A stretch of 64,000 nucleotides of DNA from Planctomycetota bacterium (GCA_024280885.1 JAJRPF010000074.1:1-64000); one strand, 5' to 3'; positions 17,498-26,485 are shown, counted from the first letter of the stretch. Numbers and translations are program-made. The notes: generated by a model not told the origin, from the sequence alone.

Positions 17498-17689
17498 CTA
17501 GGACTTGTCGTCGGAGTCGTCTGACGCGGAGAACTGATCCTCGAAGCCGGCGGGCTCGGCCATCTCGGGCGCCACGGACTCGCCGGACTCTTTGCGCGCG
17601 CGCCTCGCCTCAAGCTTCTCCTGACGCTTCTTCTGCTTGCGCAGGTCCTTCTGCCGCTTCTCGTAGTCGAAGTTCACTTTTCTGGCCAT
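17498..17689 (-). CDS. Small highly charged protein (63 aa)
   Basis: Starts MARKVNFDYEKRQKDLRKQ, followed by a Lys/Arg/Glu helix and an acidic tail (SASDDSDD). GAGGAG stands five bases before the ATG, which supports expression. Small proteins starting in this way are common in many bacteria and have no assigned function. The charged helix suggests RNA or ribosome binding; that is inference. It lies 3' of the phasin gene on the same strand, 68 bases away, and may be cotranscribed. Confidence 0.7.
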   Translation of the reverse strand: MARKVNFDYEKRQKDLRKQKKRQEKLEARRARKESGESVAPEMAEPAGFEDQFSASDDSDDKS

Positions 17690-17757
17690 GCGATCTCCTC
17701 TTCGTTCTCACAAGTGTCGGCGCGGGGTGCACTCACCCCGAATCGAGGCGCCACAGA

Positions 17758-18375
17758 TCAGGCGCCAGTCGATCTTGCCGCGGGCTTCTTCGCGGCGGTC
17801 CGCTTGCCCACCGTCTTCTTCACTGACGACCTCTTCGCCGTCGCCTTCTTCGCCGCTGGCTTCTTCGCCTTCGCGGATGCGGTCGTCTTCGCACCCTTCT
17901 TGGGCGCCGCCCTCTTGGCAGATGCCTTCTTCGCCGGCTTCCGGCGCGTCGACTTCTTCGCGGCTGCCAGCCGCGCGCTCAGATCGGCAATCTTCTTGTG
18001 CAGCGCATCCACCTCGTCGCGTCCGGCGTATCCGCGGCTGTGAAGCGCGGACTGGACCTTTTCCTCGAGGAGAGTCTCGACCTTCGACCACGCATCCTTC
18101 GCATCGTCGCCCACCTGCGCAGCCGTCTTCTCGGCGGCACGGCGCGCTTCGGTCGCCTTCTTCGAGAGCTTCTCGGCAACCGGTTTGCCGCGCTTCTCCA
18201 TCTCCTCGCCGCGAGCGACGAGCCCGTGGAACAACTTCTCGCCCTCGGAGCCAGCAGCTGCGAGCGCGCCCAGTCCGGCAAGCCAGACCTTCTCCGCGCG
18301 CTTCTTGGCCTTCGACCTCGCGCCGCTACCGCCCTTCTTCTTGGACTGCGTCTCGCTCTTGCGCTTCTTACCCAT
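17758..18375 (-). CDS. Phasin with histone H1-like tail (PhaF type)
   Basis: 205 residues. Residues 1-20 are basic. Residues of about 25-130 match the phasin pattern (KVWLAGLGALAAAGSEGEK, then a long amphipathic helix ending in SRGYAGRDEVDALHKKI, a short coiled coil). The last 65 residues are KPAAKKATAK-like repeats resembling histone H1. Known PhaF-type proteins coat polyhydroxyalkanoate granules and bind DNA through such a tail, helping granule partition. No PHA synthase is in the window, so the granule role is inferred. A good GGAAGG ribosome site precedes the ATG. Confidence 0.85.
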   Translation of the reverse strand: MGKKRKSETQSKKKGGSGARSKAKKRAEKVWLAGLGALAAAGSEGEKLFHGLVARGEEMEKRGKPVAEKLSKKATEARRAAEKTAAQVGDDAKDAWSKVETLLEEKVQSALHSRGYAGRDEVDALHKKIADLSARLAAAKKSTRRKPAKKASAKRAAPKKGAKTTASAKAKKPAAKKATAKRSSVKKTVGKRTAAKKPAARSTGA

Positions 18376-18595
18376 GACGCTTCCTTCCCATGACTGTCGT
18401 TCCCATAAACCACTCGGGCTCGGGGCTCGCGAACGATCACGGGAGCACTCCTGCGCACTACCCGCTACGACCCGCTCTTCACTGCGATCCGCGCCTCAGG
18501 CACAGACCGCAACCGCCGCCCCGATTGTGGGACGGCCCCTGACGTTACGAGGGCGCGCGTGCGGACGGGAGATCCGCACGACCGAGTTGCGCCGT

Positions 18596-19858
18596 TCAGC
18601 GCCATTTCTCGGCGAATTGGAGCAGCGCGATGCGGAGCGCATCGTAATCGCAGCCGTCGAATGCCGCCTTCGCCAACCGCGGGCTGCCGGTCGCGCGCAA
18701 CACGCTCATATACGTCGCGTACAGCGCCTTCGAGGCCTTGTTGCCACGACTGTGGAGCAGGAAGTAATGCCACGCCCAGAGCTCGTACCCGACGCGCGTG
18801 ACGTCGTCGATTTCCGACCACCGGATGGTGAAGAATTCGTCGAGACGGGGCAGCGTCTGCACGACCTCCTGCCCCTTCTTCACGTACCACGTTCGCGGCT
18901 TGTCGCCCTTGCCGCCGCTCTCCGCGCCGATCGCGCCGTAGTACGCCATGCCGACGCCAACCCACGTGGGGGGCGCTCCGCCGTAGAACTGCCACGTGTA
19001 CTGATACGCCGCCTGACGCCGAATCACATCCCAGTACGAGGCGTTCGCGACGTCGCCCTGCTCGCGCGCAAGCTCCACAGCGAGGATGCGCGACTGTGAT
19101 GCGAAGATCGCCTCCAACTTGGGGTCGGAGCCGTTCTTCTTCACGAACGTCTCGTAGGAGACCGAGTCCGCGAAGGCCCAGATAATCGGTTTCGAGTCGT
19201 CGAAGGGCTCGCCGCCGAGTTGCTTCGCGACGATCTTGCGCGCGATCGCGGCCTTGCGCGCAATCGCCTGTGCGCGCGCTTTCTGCTTGACGTCGGAGAC
19301 AACGACGAAGCCCTCGATCTCGCGCGTCCACCAGCCGTCGCGCGGGGCCGGTTGCGCGCTCTCCATCCCGGATTTCGCCACGATCGAGTCAAGGATCGGA
19401 CGGAGCGCCGCCTCGACGGCGTCGGCGTCCATGCTGCCCACGTCGAACGTCACGAGGTAGACCATGCCGTTCGCCTCGACGGCGTGGCGGTACTCCAACC
19501 AGCCCCGGTCGGCGCCATCCTTCTGCGGTCGCGTCACGACCTCGGCGAAGCCATCGCCCGTGCGCCGGCGTTCATCGATGAAGATCTCGTCGGTCGGGAA
19601 GTACGGCACCTCTAGAGCAAGCGCGGCGCGCGCGTAACGGTTGCGGCGCTGCAGGTGGATTCGCACCCAGGTCGACTCTCCGCCGATATCGAGTCGACCG
19701 TCCCATCCCTGCATGGCGTTATAGGCCGTGAGTTCGTCGAAGGGTTTCCACTCTCCGGGAGCGTCGAAGCTGACGATACCGGACGGATCTGTGACGGTCG
19801 CGGCAGCGCATGGAAGCGCCGCTGCGAGAATGACAAGGGTGGCGGCAATTCGGCGCAT
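18596..19858 (-). CDS. Exported protein of unknown function
   Basis: 420 residues with a clear signal peptide (LVILAAALPCAAA). The middle has GVGMAYYGAIGAESGGKG preceded by YTWQFYGGAPPTW, the layout of a DUF1570/peptidase-MA-like gluzincin domain, but I see no HExxH, so activity is doubtful. The first half (VSFDAPGEWKPFDEL) resembles an N-terminal beta domain found in planctomycete secreted proteins. Whether it is a degenerate protease or a binding protein cannot be decided. The acetyltransferase gene upstream ends 10 bases from its start and may share a transcript. Confidence 0.65.
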   Translation of the reverse strand: MRRIAATLVILAAALPCAAATVTDPSGIVSFDAPGEWKPFDELTAYNAMQGWDGRLDIGGESTWVRIHLQRRNRYARAALALEVPYFPTDEIFIDERRRTGDGFAEVVTRPQKDGADRGWLEYRHAVEANGMVYLVTFDVGSMDADAVEAALRPILDSIVAKSGMESAQPAPRDGWWTREIEGFVVVSDVKQKARAQAIARKAAIARKIVAKQLGGEPFDDSKPIIWAFADSVSYETFVKKNGSDPKLEAIFASQSRILAVELAREQGDVANASYWDVIRRQAAYQYTWQFYGGAPPTWVGVGMAYYGAIGAESGGKGDKPRTWYVKKGQEVVQTLPRLDEFFTIRWSEIDDVTRVGYELWAWHYFLLHSRGNKASKALYATYMSVLRATGSPRLAKAAFDGCDYDALRIALLQFAEKWR

Positions 19859-19867
19859 GCGGGGAGT

Positions 19868-20311
19868 CTACCGCGGGATGTCCGGCTCGGCCGATGCTCG
19901 CTCCATGCGGATGTGCGGGATGCCGTCCTCCAAGAACACGCTGCCGACAGCGACGAACCCGTGTGCAGCGTAGAACGCGCGCAGCTGGTCCTGGGCCAGA
20001 AGGAAACTCGGACGAGGCCCGATCGCGGCGACGCACGCGCGCACCAGCGCATGCCCGAGACCGTGCCCGCGCGCGCTCATCGCCGTCACGACGCGCCCGA
20101 TGCGCGGGCCATCGCGCGTCTCCTGAATGCGCGCGTACCCGATCAGTTCGCCCTCTTCCTGCGCCAGCACATGCAGCGATGTGGGATCCGCGCCGTCCGG
20201 GTCCGGGTAAGGGCAGTTCTGCTCGACAACGAAGACGTCTGCACGCAGGCGCAAGACGTCGTGAAGTTCGATGAGAGTCAGTTCGTCGAAGCGACGCAAG
20301 GTGACATCCAT
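19868..20311 (-). CDS. elaA: ElaA-like GNAT acetyltransferase
   Basis: 147 residues, complete. ELHDVLRLRADVFVVEQNCPYPDPDG is the family's N-terminal region, and RVVTAMSARGHGLGHALV is the acetyl-CoA pyrophosphate loop (R-x-x-G-x-G/A). The ending (FYAAHGFVAVGSVFLEDGIPHIRM) is characteristic of ElaA. The substrate of ElaA proteins is unsettled. The start overlaps no other gene, but the membrane protein gene starts only 46 bases away on the other strand. Confidence 0.88.
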   Translation of the reverse strand: MDVTLRRFDELTLIELHDVLRLRADVFVVEQNCPYPDPDGADPTSLHVLAQEEGELIGYARIQETRDGPRIGRVVTAMSARGHGLGHALVRACVAAIGPRPSFLLAQDQLRAFYAAHGFVAVGSVFLEDGIPHIRMERASAEPDIPR

Positions 20312-20357
20312 CCACAGAGTCTGCGCGGAGAGCTCGGGTCAGCGCTACTCTCCCGGC

Positions 20358-21032
20358 ATGCAGGACAGTTCCGGCGCCCGGGGAACCTCGCTCCGAACGC
20401 AGATTCACGTCGCGATTGCGGCGCCGGTCTGGACCGGGCTCGCGGTGGCCTTGACCGTCATCACACTAGCAGGTCCGGCGTCACGCGCGGACTGGGAGAC
20501 GGCGGCGACCGGGCTCACACTCGCCGCGGCGGCCTTCTGGATCGCCCTGATCGTCGTCGCATGGGTCCGGCGCCGGCCACCGTTTCACGCACCCGCGCCC
20601 GATGCGTCGATCGCACGCGATCTGGCCCTCGCGCTGATCGTCGGTCTCGGCCTCGGCGCGCACGCCGGATTGCTCCGATCAGCGAGCTTCGGCGGGGCGC
20701 ACGGCGCTGCCATCACCGTGTACTTCTTGCTCCTTCCGACCGCACTGCTCGTGAGCTGTGGTCGGGAGCGGATCACACGCGCCCTTGCAGAGATCACCGC
20801 GATCATGGCCGGTGTGGAGTGCGGGGCGCAACTCGGTATCAGTTACTCCATGTGGAAGCGTCTCCGGTGGTGGGACGACATCACGGGCATCGACGCCGCC
20901 TACCTGGGAGGCGCGTTCGCCGTGGCGCTCGTGTGGTGGACGATCCGCAAGGTCGCACCGGGTGTCGGGCGCCGCCCGCGTGTGTGGCACTCTCGCGAGG
21001 ATGCGGACGCTCCGGCCCCTCGCAAGGCATGA
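20358..21032 (+). CDS. Integral membrane protein, unknown
   Basis: 224 residues from the ATG at 20358; an upstream in-frame start would run through the divergent elaA gene and lacks membrane character. About five hydrophobic helices are seen (VAIAAPVWTGLAVALTVIT, LTLAAAAFWIALIVVAWV, LALALIVGLGLGAHAGLL, ITVYFLLLPTALLVSC, LGGAFAVALVWW). No family was recognised and no conserved charged residue stands out within the helices. Confidence 0.65.
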   Translation: MQDSSGARGTSLRTQIHVAIAAPVWTGLAVALTVITLAGPASRADWETAATGLTLAAAAFWIALIVVAWVRRRPPFHAPAPDASIARDLALALIVGLGLGAHAGLLRSASFGGAHGAAITVYFLLLPTALLVSCGRERITRALAEITAIMAGVECGAQLGISYSMWKRLRWWDDITGIDAAYLGGAFAVALVWWTIRKVAPGVGRRPRVWHSREDADAPAPRKA

Positions 21033-21065
21033 GCGAGCGCCGCGCCGCGGAGCCCGCGCGTCAAC

Positions 21066-22667
21066 CTACTTCGACTTCAACCCCATCCACGCCGGCAGGC
21101 CGGGCCGCTTCCCATCGGGCTCGCAACCGAGCACGATCGCCCAGGCTGCGGTCGTCCAGACCTGACCAAACGTCACGTCGGAATTGCTGCTCATCGAGAG
21201 ACTCTCGTGCCACGGACGCGGCTGGAACGAGCCATCCGGTGCGCGCGCGATCGTCATCTCGAGGATGTTCTTCTCCCAGAACAACGCGCGTGCCTTGCCA
21301 CCGAGCGCGTGCGCCGCGACGCCGCCGAGGAGCACGTGCTGCATCAGGCTCGCGTGGCCGCCGAACGTCTCGTCCGCGTGAGACGTGACGTAGTTGCCCA
21401 TCTTCTTCGCCCAGCTGGACTTGCCGAGACCGAGGTCGACGAAGCCGAGCCACGCGCCCGCCGTCCGACCGAGATTGCCCTGCCCACGCTGGCCGGGCTG
21501 GCCCGAGTAGGCGACCCCGCCGTCGCCGCTCCCGCTCTCCGACAGATACGCTTCGGCCTTCTCGATCACGGACTTCGGCACCTCGTAGCCCGCCTGCCCG
21601 GCCAATCCGATGCCGCAGAGCGCCAGTCCCGAGACGATGTTCAACTCGACATAGCCAAGCGCATTCGCCCCGCCTGGACCGTGCGCCCATCCGCCGCTCT
21701 TCTCCTGACGGCTCGCCAGCGTCGCCCCACACTCGATCAGCGTCTTCTTGAGATCGCGCGTGGACGAGCGCTGCTGGAGTTCGCCGAGGAAGATCGCGGC
21801 GTGCGCGTAGCCCCAATTGGACTGATCCCACGACGGTCCGGCGGGCGTGGCGTCACCGTCGCTCTTGTCACCGCGCCCACCTCCGCGCCCTCCACGCCCG
21901 AAGCCGTCCTTGACGGCAACGTTCGCGATCACGAAGTTCATCGCGGACTTGACGTTCTTGCGGTACTTGCCGCGCTTCAGATCGCTGCCGCCCGCCAGCC
22001 ACGCGAGCCCGGCAAGCGATGTCTGCACGACCGCCCCGTTGACTCCGGAGAGCGTCTGGGAAAAGCCACCCGACGACTGCTGCTCCGCTGCAAGCCACGC
22101 GAGAGATTTGTCGAAGATCGCCTGCCGTGCTGCTCCCTCGTGCGGCTTCGCCGCCGCTTCCCCGCCCTTCGGGAGCTTGACGTCGATATTCTCAGCCTTG
22201 CCCTCGCCCTGACGCTCGACGCGCAGAGTGAGTACGCCCTTGTCCTTCCCAGATTCGGCCTTGATGAGTGCCGCGGAGAGAGGCTCGAGTGAGCCCTCCT
22301 TGAATGCCGCCCCGGTGCCGACGATCACGTCGCCGATCTTGATCCCGGCCTTCGCTGCGGGTCCGCGGGGGAACACGATCTCCACGAGCAGGCGATTCGG
22401 CCCGACGTCGGCCATCGCGCCGCCGCCACCAGCCGCCGCGCGACGCTTGCCCTGCCCGAAACTCGGGCTCGCCGCGCGCTCGGGATCGCGCGCTTTCAGG
22501 CCGAGCACGCCAAGGTTGTAGTAGTCCTTCCGACTGAACCCGGCGCCGCCCCCTTCGAGGCCAAAGGGCCAGTGATGGCCGTCTTCCTGCGCGTGGGACG
22601 ACGGCGTCGGCGCGACGACGAGAGTAGCCACGACGGCTGCGGCAAGGGCGATGCGAAGAGACCTCAT
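21066..22667 (-). CDS. Exported PDZ plus terpenoid-cyclase-like toroid protein (DUF6288-like)
   Basis: 533 residues from the ATG at 22667, where a signal peptide begins (LRIALAAAVVATLVVAP). Residues of about 75-165 form a PDZ-like domain (IVFPRGPAAKAGIKIGDVIVG). The rest is an alpha/alpha toroid of the prenyltransferase/squalene-cyclase type with repeated GG-F/W motifs (QQSSGGFSQT, QEKSGGWAHGPGG). No cyclase DxDD motif was seen. The domain set matches DUF6288-type exported planctomycete proteins. It is probably a periplasmic binding or scaffold protein. A Gly-rich loop (near 260) links two toroid parts. Confidence 0.75.
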   Translation of the reverse strand: MRSLRIALAAAVVATLVVAPTPSSHAQEDGHHWPFGLEGGGAGFSRKDYYNLGVLGLKARDPERAASPSFGQGKRRAAAGGGGAMADVGPNRLLVEIVFPRGPAAKAGIKIGDVIVGTGAAFKEGSLEPLSAALIKAESGKDKGVLTLRVERQGEGKAENIDVKLPKGGEAAAKPHEGAARQAIFDKSLAWLAAEQQSSGGFSQTLSGVNGAVVQTSLAGLAWLAGGSDLKRGKYRKNVKSAMNFVIANVAVKDGFGRGGRGGGRGDKSDGDATPAGPSWDQSNWGYAHAAIFLGELQQRSSTRDLKKTLIECGATLASRQEKSGGWAHGPGGANALGYVELNIVSGLALCGIGLAGQAGYEVPKSVIEKAEAYLSESGSGDGGVAYSGQPGQRGQGNLGRTAGAWLGFVDLGLGKSSWAKKMGNYVTSHADETFGGHASLMQHVLLGGVAAHALGGKARALFWEKNILEMTIARAPDGSFQPRPWHESLSMSSNSDVTFGQVWTTAAWAIVLGCEPDGKRPGLPAWMGLKSK

Positions 22668-22771
22668 GCCCGGCACGTTACCAGTCCGGGCGGAGAGGCC
22701 GTCGCAACGGTTGACGCGCGCGCGTACACTCACCGCACTTCACGTAGGCACGTAGACGGAGTAGCGCGCAT

Positions 22772-23005
22772 ATGGCAGACGACGGAATCTGGGTCAAAGT
22801 CACGCTCGACGATCGCTCCCAGGTAACGGGTTTCGCAGCCGGTGCCGAGTCGCCCAACGACTTCTGGTCGAAGTTCCGGACGCAACTGGTGCGACTGGAT
22901 CAGTGCCGACGCGTCGGCGACCACTCGGAAGCGTCCGACGGCGACACCCTCTACATCAACCGCGACCACATTCTGCTGGTCGAATTGGACACGGGTCCGG
23001 CGTGA
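22772..23005 (+). CDS. Small acidic protein (77 aa)
   Basis: MADDGIWVKVTLDDRSQVTG, ending YINRDHILLVELDTGPA: a compact beta-rich domain with regular codon use. It is divergent from the PDZ/toroid gene with about 100 bases between starts, enough for two promoters. Not recognised. The beta content and absence of a signal suggest a small cytosolic domain protein. Confidence 0.6.
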   Translation: MADDGIWVKVTLDDRSQVTGFAAGAESPNDFWSKFRTQLVRLDQCRRVGDHSEASDGDTLYINRDHILLVELDTGPA

Positions 23006-23053
23006 GTGGAAGGCGTGCCGCCACGGGTTCAGGAACGCATGTGAGCGCGACGA

Positions 23054-23656
23054 TCAGCGGGCGAGAGCCGCCTCGATCGCCGTGACGAGTTCCTCGTCCT
23101 GCGGCTCGACGTTGCTCGCGTAGAACGCGATCGGCGTGCCGTCCCTACCGACCAGGTACTTGCCGAAGTTCCACCCCGGCAGCGTGCCGATCGCGCCGCC
23201 GAGGAAGGCGTAGACCGGGGATTGGCCGTCGCCCTCCTCGACCTGCACCTTGGCCGCAAGCGGGAATGAGATCTCGAACTCGTCACTGCAGAACGCCTGA
23301 ATATCGAGCGCGGAGCCGGGCTCCTGCCCACCGAAGTCGTTGCAGGGAAAGCCGAGCACGACGAGTCCGCGATCGCCGTACTCGCGCTGCAAAGACTCGA
23401 GCCCCGCGTACTGCGGCGTATAGCCACACTCGCTCGCGGTGTTGACGATCAAGAGGGCCTGGCCCTCGAAGTCGGAGAACGAGCGCGTGTCCCCGTCGAG
23501 CGTCTCGTACGTCAGCGCGTGAAGCGACGCACCCGCGAGTTCCGGCTTGCGCTCGACACCGTCTTCGAGGAATGCGGAGCAGGCGGTAAGGACTGGGACG
23601 AGGAGCAGCGCGGCGAGCTGGCGGCGGGTGGGGAAGAGCCGAGTGGGGAAGAGCAT
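23054..23656 (-). CDS. Lipoprotein glutathione peroxidase (thiol type)
   Basis: 200 residues. The lipobox LVPVLTACS places the mature protein on a membrane. The peroxidatic residue is Cys in NTASECGYT. The catalytic Gln is in FGGQEPG and the Trp-Asn pair is in WNFGKYLVGRDG. The tetrad is thus complete, with Cys rather than selenocysteine. Bacterial enzymes of this kind usually take electrons from thioredoxin. Membrane anchoring suggests it deals with lipid hydroperoxides outside the cytoplasm (inference). Just upstream lies a very G-rich tract and repeat DNA, leaving its promoter unclear. Confidence 0.9.
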   Translation of the reverse strand: MLFPTRLFPTRRQLAALLLVPVLTACSAFLEDGVERKPELAGASLHALTYETLDGDTRSFSDFEGQALLIVNTASECGYTPQYAGLESLQREYGDRGLVVLGFPCNDFGGQEPGSALDIQAFCSDEFEISFPLAAKVQVEEGDGQSPVYAFLGGAIGTLPGWNFGKYLVGRDGTPIAFYASNVEPQDEELVTAIEAALAR

Positions 23657-23676
23657 GGGTGGGATGGTACCGGATT

Positions 23677-23750
23677 GGTGGGGGGGGGGGAGCGGGGCTT
23701 CGGGTGGGAGTGGGGCGAGGGACCGGGGGCGGGCGGGGGACAGGCGGGGG
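23677..23750 (+). other. G-rich tract with quadruplex potential upstream of gpx
   Basis: A run of about a dozen G is followed by GGGG, GGG, GGGG, GGG, GGGGG, GGG and GGGGG tracts within 75 bases on the + strand, next to the 5' end of the leftward glutathione peroxidase gene. Similar G runs lie near the REPIN at 50.4-50.6 kb. Confidence 0.45.
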
Positions 23751-23784
23751 ACGTGCGGATCGACGTTTTCCGTTGCCCGAGATA

Positions 23785-23872
23785 CCGTGCCAGGCTCAAT
23801 TTCTTCGCGCGGTCACGCGCTCTGGCGAGGGCGCAAGTCATCGACGCACGCAAAAATTGAGCCTGGCACGCG
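23785..23872. repeat. REPIN-like inverted repeat, family A, subtype 2
   Basis: Arms centred on GTGCCAGGCTCAATTT (from 23787) and its inverse (ending 23870) give 16 perfect pairs, extended imperfectly. Total size is close to the 8.44-kb copy. It shares TTCTTCGCGCGGTC and the right-arm CAAAAATTGAGCC with the 50.49-kb copy, so those two form one subtype. Confidence 0.8.
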
Positions 23873-23984
23873 ATTTCGGGCATGCCACGCCCTCGGTTGA
23901 TCGGGGACTTGGACATGGGGGTACCGAGCGCGGAAAGGGAGGAGATCCTGTCGCAACACAACCCCAGAGCGGCCCGGCAAGCCC

Positions 23985-24378
23985 GGGGAGCCGGAGGCGA
24001 CCCCAACCAGCAAGGAGCACCGCGAGTGGCGGGCTGTGTGCGGAGCACGCAGCATGACAGTCGCGGTGAGGCGTAGGGAGTGGATTCCGCCTGCGAAACC
24101 CGAGTTCAAGACGCGTTCACTCACGAGCCGTGGATCCGCCCCGATGCGTGGCAACGAACTCCAAGCGCGGCCCCGGTTGAAGCAGCCGGAGCCGCGACCG
24201 AAGCCGAACATGCGAGCGAGAGCGAGCGGGGAGCCGGAGGCGACCCCAACACAACAGAGCGATTGGCGGGCTGTGTGCGAAGCACGCAGCATGACATTCG
24301 CACTCGCAGCCGGAGCCGCGACTGGAGCCGAACATGCGAGCGAAGCGAGCGTGGCGACGGAGTCGCCACAGACAACGA
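23985..24378. repeat. Composite structured repeat array, copy 2
   Basis: Order: hairpin V1 (23985-24004); nested hairpin H2 (outer 24020-24028/24058-24066, inner 24033-24041/24045-24053, loop GGA); AGGCGTAGGGAG box; CGATGCGTGGCAACGAAC box; GGTTGAAGCAGCCGGAGCC and GAACATGCGAGCGAG boxes; V1 again (about 24227-24246); nested hairpin H3 (outer 24259-24265/24295-24301, inner 24270-24278/24282-24290, loop GAA); a shortened later box; hairpin V2 (24351-24358/24362-24369). It lies between the 5' end of gpx and the 3' end of the efflux permease gene. Confidence 0.8.
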
Positions 24379-24421
24379 GAGATTGGCCTGGAGTGAGCTC
24401 CGCTCACTCCAGGCCAATCTC
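24379..24421 (-). terminator. 20-bp perfect palindrome across the permease stop codon
   Basis: Arms 24379-24398 and 24402-24421 pair perfectly around TCC. The right arm enters the TGA of the leftward permease gene. The core GTGAGCTCCGCTCAC is the same as at 9.04 kb, but the outer stem sequence is entirely different and still fully paired. Confidence 0.7.
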
Positions 24422-25691
24422 ATTCGTAGCGAAGCGCCTGGATCGGATCCAGCTTGCTCGCGCGCCAGGCCGGGAAGACGCCGGAGAGGATGCCTACTCC
24501 ACACGCGACCGCGAGCGCCCAGAGAGCGACGTCGGGAGTGAACTGGGCCTGCCAGCCGGTGTACCACTCCATCGCAAGCGTACCGGCGTAGCCGACGGCG
24601 ACGCCGAGGATGCCTCCGGCGGCCGAGAGCATCACAGTCTCGATCAAGAACTGGCTCATGATGTGCTTGCGTTTGGCGCCGATGGCGCGCCGGACGCCGA
24701 TCTCGCGCGTTCGTTCGGTCACGGTCGCGAGCATGATATTCGCGATCCCGATGCCGCCAACGAGCAACGAGATGCCCGCGATCAGTAGCAACGCGATATT
24801 GAAGACGGCCTGGTAACGGCGCCGCTGTTCGAGCAACTCCAGCGGCACGACGAGTTCGTAGTCCTTCGACTCGTGGAGGTTCTCAAGCAGCGTTCGCAGC
24901 ATGCGCGCGACGGGTGCCACGTTGACCTGATCCGCCACCTCGACAACGATCTGGTTCAACTCGATGTCGGTGGACTCGTACGCCCCGCTCTTACGCGAGG
25001 TCGACTTCGTCCCGATCCGGGTGAGCACCGTCGCGTAGGGCACGTAGATCTCGTTGTCGCGACGGTCCGGAGATGAGAGCGCCTTGCGAATGAAGCCTTG
25101 GAATTCCTCATCCTCAAGAATGCCGACGACCTCGTAAATCTGCTCGCCGACGCGCAGGTCGTAGCCGAGCGGATCGCCGTAGTAGCCCAGAGCGCGAATC
25201 AGTTGTTGGTGGACGACGGCAACGGGTCGGCGGGCCTCTTCGTCTGCGACCGTGAGTCCACGACCGCGAGCAACCACGATCTTGGTCGCGGTGAAATACG
25301 ACGGTGTCACGCCCTGCACGAGGACGTCCTCGCGCTTACTGCCTTCCCACGCGCGTTCGACGTAGCTATGGACCGGGAGCGCGTGACGCAGACCGCGAAC
25401 CGTCTCCTCGATCTGGTCGAAGTCGGCGAATGTCAGCCCGTACTTGACCGTCCACGAACGCGTCGCGTTGGCGCTCGTATCCTCCGGCGGCTTGACGCTG
25501 TTGATGATGACGTTTGTGATGCCGAGCTTGTCGATCTCACGGAGGATCTCATCCTCGGCGCCCCGCCCGAGAGCCATCATTGTGACGACCGAAGCGATCC
25601 CGAAGACGACGCCCAGAGTTGTCAGGAACGAGCGCAATGCGTAGCCACGCAGGTTGCGCACCGCGAGCGCTGCGAATTCGAGGAACCTCAT
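24420..25691 (-). CDS. MacB-type ABC transporter permease
   Basis: 423 residues with four membrane helices: one near the N-terminus (ALRSFLTTLGVVFGIASVVTM), a large periplasmic MacB_PCD domain, and three at the end (FtsX domain, ending GVFPAWRASKLDPIQALRYE). The conserved R-T-R-E-I-G-V-R-R-A-I-G-A coupling motif is present. It is the last gene of the tripartite efflux operon. Its ATG overlaps the ATPase stop codon by four bases. In MacB proper the ATPase is fused to this part; here it is separate. Confidence 0.93.
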   Translation of the reverse strand: MRFLEFAALAVRNLRGYALRSFLTTLGVVFGIASVVTMMALGRGAEDEILREIDKLGITNVIINSVKPPEDTSANATRSWTVKYGLTFADFDQIEETVRGLRHALPVHSYVERAWEGSKREDVLVQGVTPSYFTATKIVVARGRGLTVADEEARRPVAVVHQQLIRALGYYGDPLGYDLRVGEQIYEVVGILEDEEFQGFIRKALSSPDRRDNEIYVPYATVLTRIGTKSTSRKSGAYESTDIELNQIVVEVADQVNVAPVARMLRTLLENLHESKDYELVVPLELLEQRRRYQAVFNIALLLIAGISLLVGGIGIANIMLATVTERTREIGVRRAIGAKRKHIMSQFLIETVMLSAAGGILGVAVGYAGTLAMEWYTGWQAQFTPDVALWALAVACGVGILSGVFPAWRASKLDPIQALRYE

Positions 25692-26395
25692 GTGACGACC
25701 TCGCGGCGTCGGTCACTCTCGATCGTGCCATCCATGATACGGATGCGACGCGGCGCGTGGTCTGCCACGGTCTGATCGTGTGTGATCACGAGGACCGTGC
25801 GCCCCTCGTCGTGTAGATCGTCAATGAGTTGCAAGATGGTGCGGCCGGTCTCGGAGTCGAGATTGCCCGTTGGTTCGTCCGCCAGAAGTAGCGGCGGATC
25901 GTGGACGAGCGCGCGCGCGATCGCCGCGCGTTGCTGTTCACCGCCGGAAAGCTCGGTCGGGCGATGCTTCACGCGATGACCCAGCCCCACGCGCTCGAGC
26001 GACGCCATCGCTTTCGCGTGGCGGTCGCCGCGCCGCACGCCCGCGTAGAAGAGCGGCACCTCGGTGTTCTCCAGAATGGAGAGTTGCGGGATGAGCTGGA
26101 ACGACTGAAAGACAAAGCCGATTTCGCGCAGCCGGAGTTCGCTCAGCTTGTCGTCACGCAGCGAGAGCACGTCGTGTCCGGCCAATCGATACGTGCCCTC
26201 GCCGGGACGATCCAAGCAGCCGAGGATCGAGAGCAGCGTGCTCTTCCCGGAGCCGGACGCGCCGACTATGGCTGCGTACTCGCCCTGCTCGACCGAGAGA
26301 TCGATGCCGCGCAGCACCTCCACGCGGGCTTCGCCTTCGCCATACCAGCGATGGAGGTTGCGCGCGTCGAGGAGCGGCCCGCCCGCGTCACTCAC
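25688..26395 (-). CDS. MacB/LolD-type ABC transporter ATPase
   Basis: 235 residues, all ABC motifs intact: Walker A GASGSGKST, Q-loop FVFQSFQLIPQL, signature LSGGEQQRAAIARAL, Walker B LLLADEPTGNLDS, and the switch His in VLVITHD. It powers the permease encoded immediately downstream. The GTG start at 26395 lies about 90 bases after the adaptor gene stop. The substrate cannot be read from the ATPase. Confidence 0.94.
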   Translation of the reverse strand: MSDAGGPLLDARNLHRWYGEGEARVEVLRGIDLSVEQGEYAAIVGASGSGKSTLLSILGCLDRPGEGTYRLAGHDVLSLRDDKLSELRLREIGFVFQSFQLIPQLSILENTEVPLFYAGVRRGDRHAKAMASLERVGLGHRVKHRPTELSGGEQQRAAIARALVHDPPLLLADEPTGNLDSETGRTILQLIDDLHDEGRTVLVITHDQTVADHAPRRIRIMDGTIESDRRREVVT

Positions 26396-26485
26396 GCGAC
26401 TTTCCCCGGAACAGTCACCCGACGTGTGGACGCATGACGAGGCGACACTGTCGATACCGGACGCGGGCCGCTCGCGCGGGCACGC

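Noticed and set aside
23861..23880. Sigma-54 promoter in the REPIN right arm (TGGCAC then N5)
   Set aside because: The -24 element fits, but the -12 position reads TTCGG instead of TTGC, and the motif is explained by the repeat arm.
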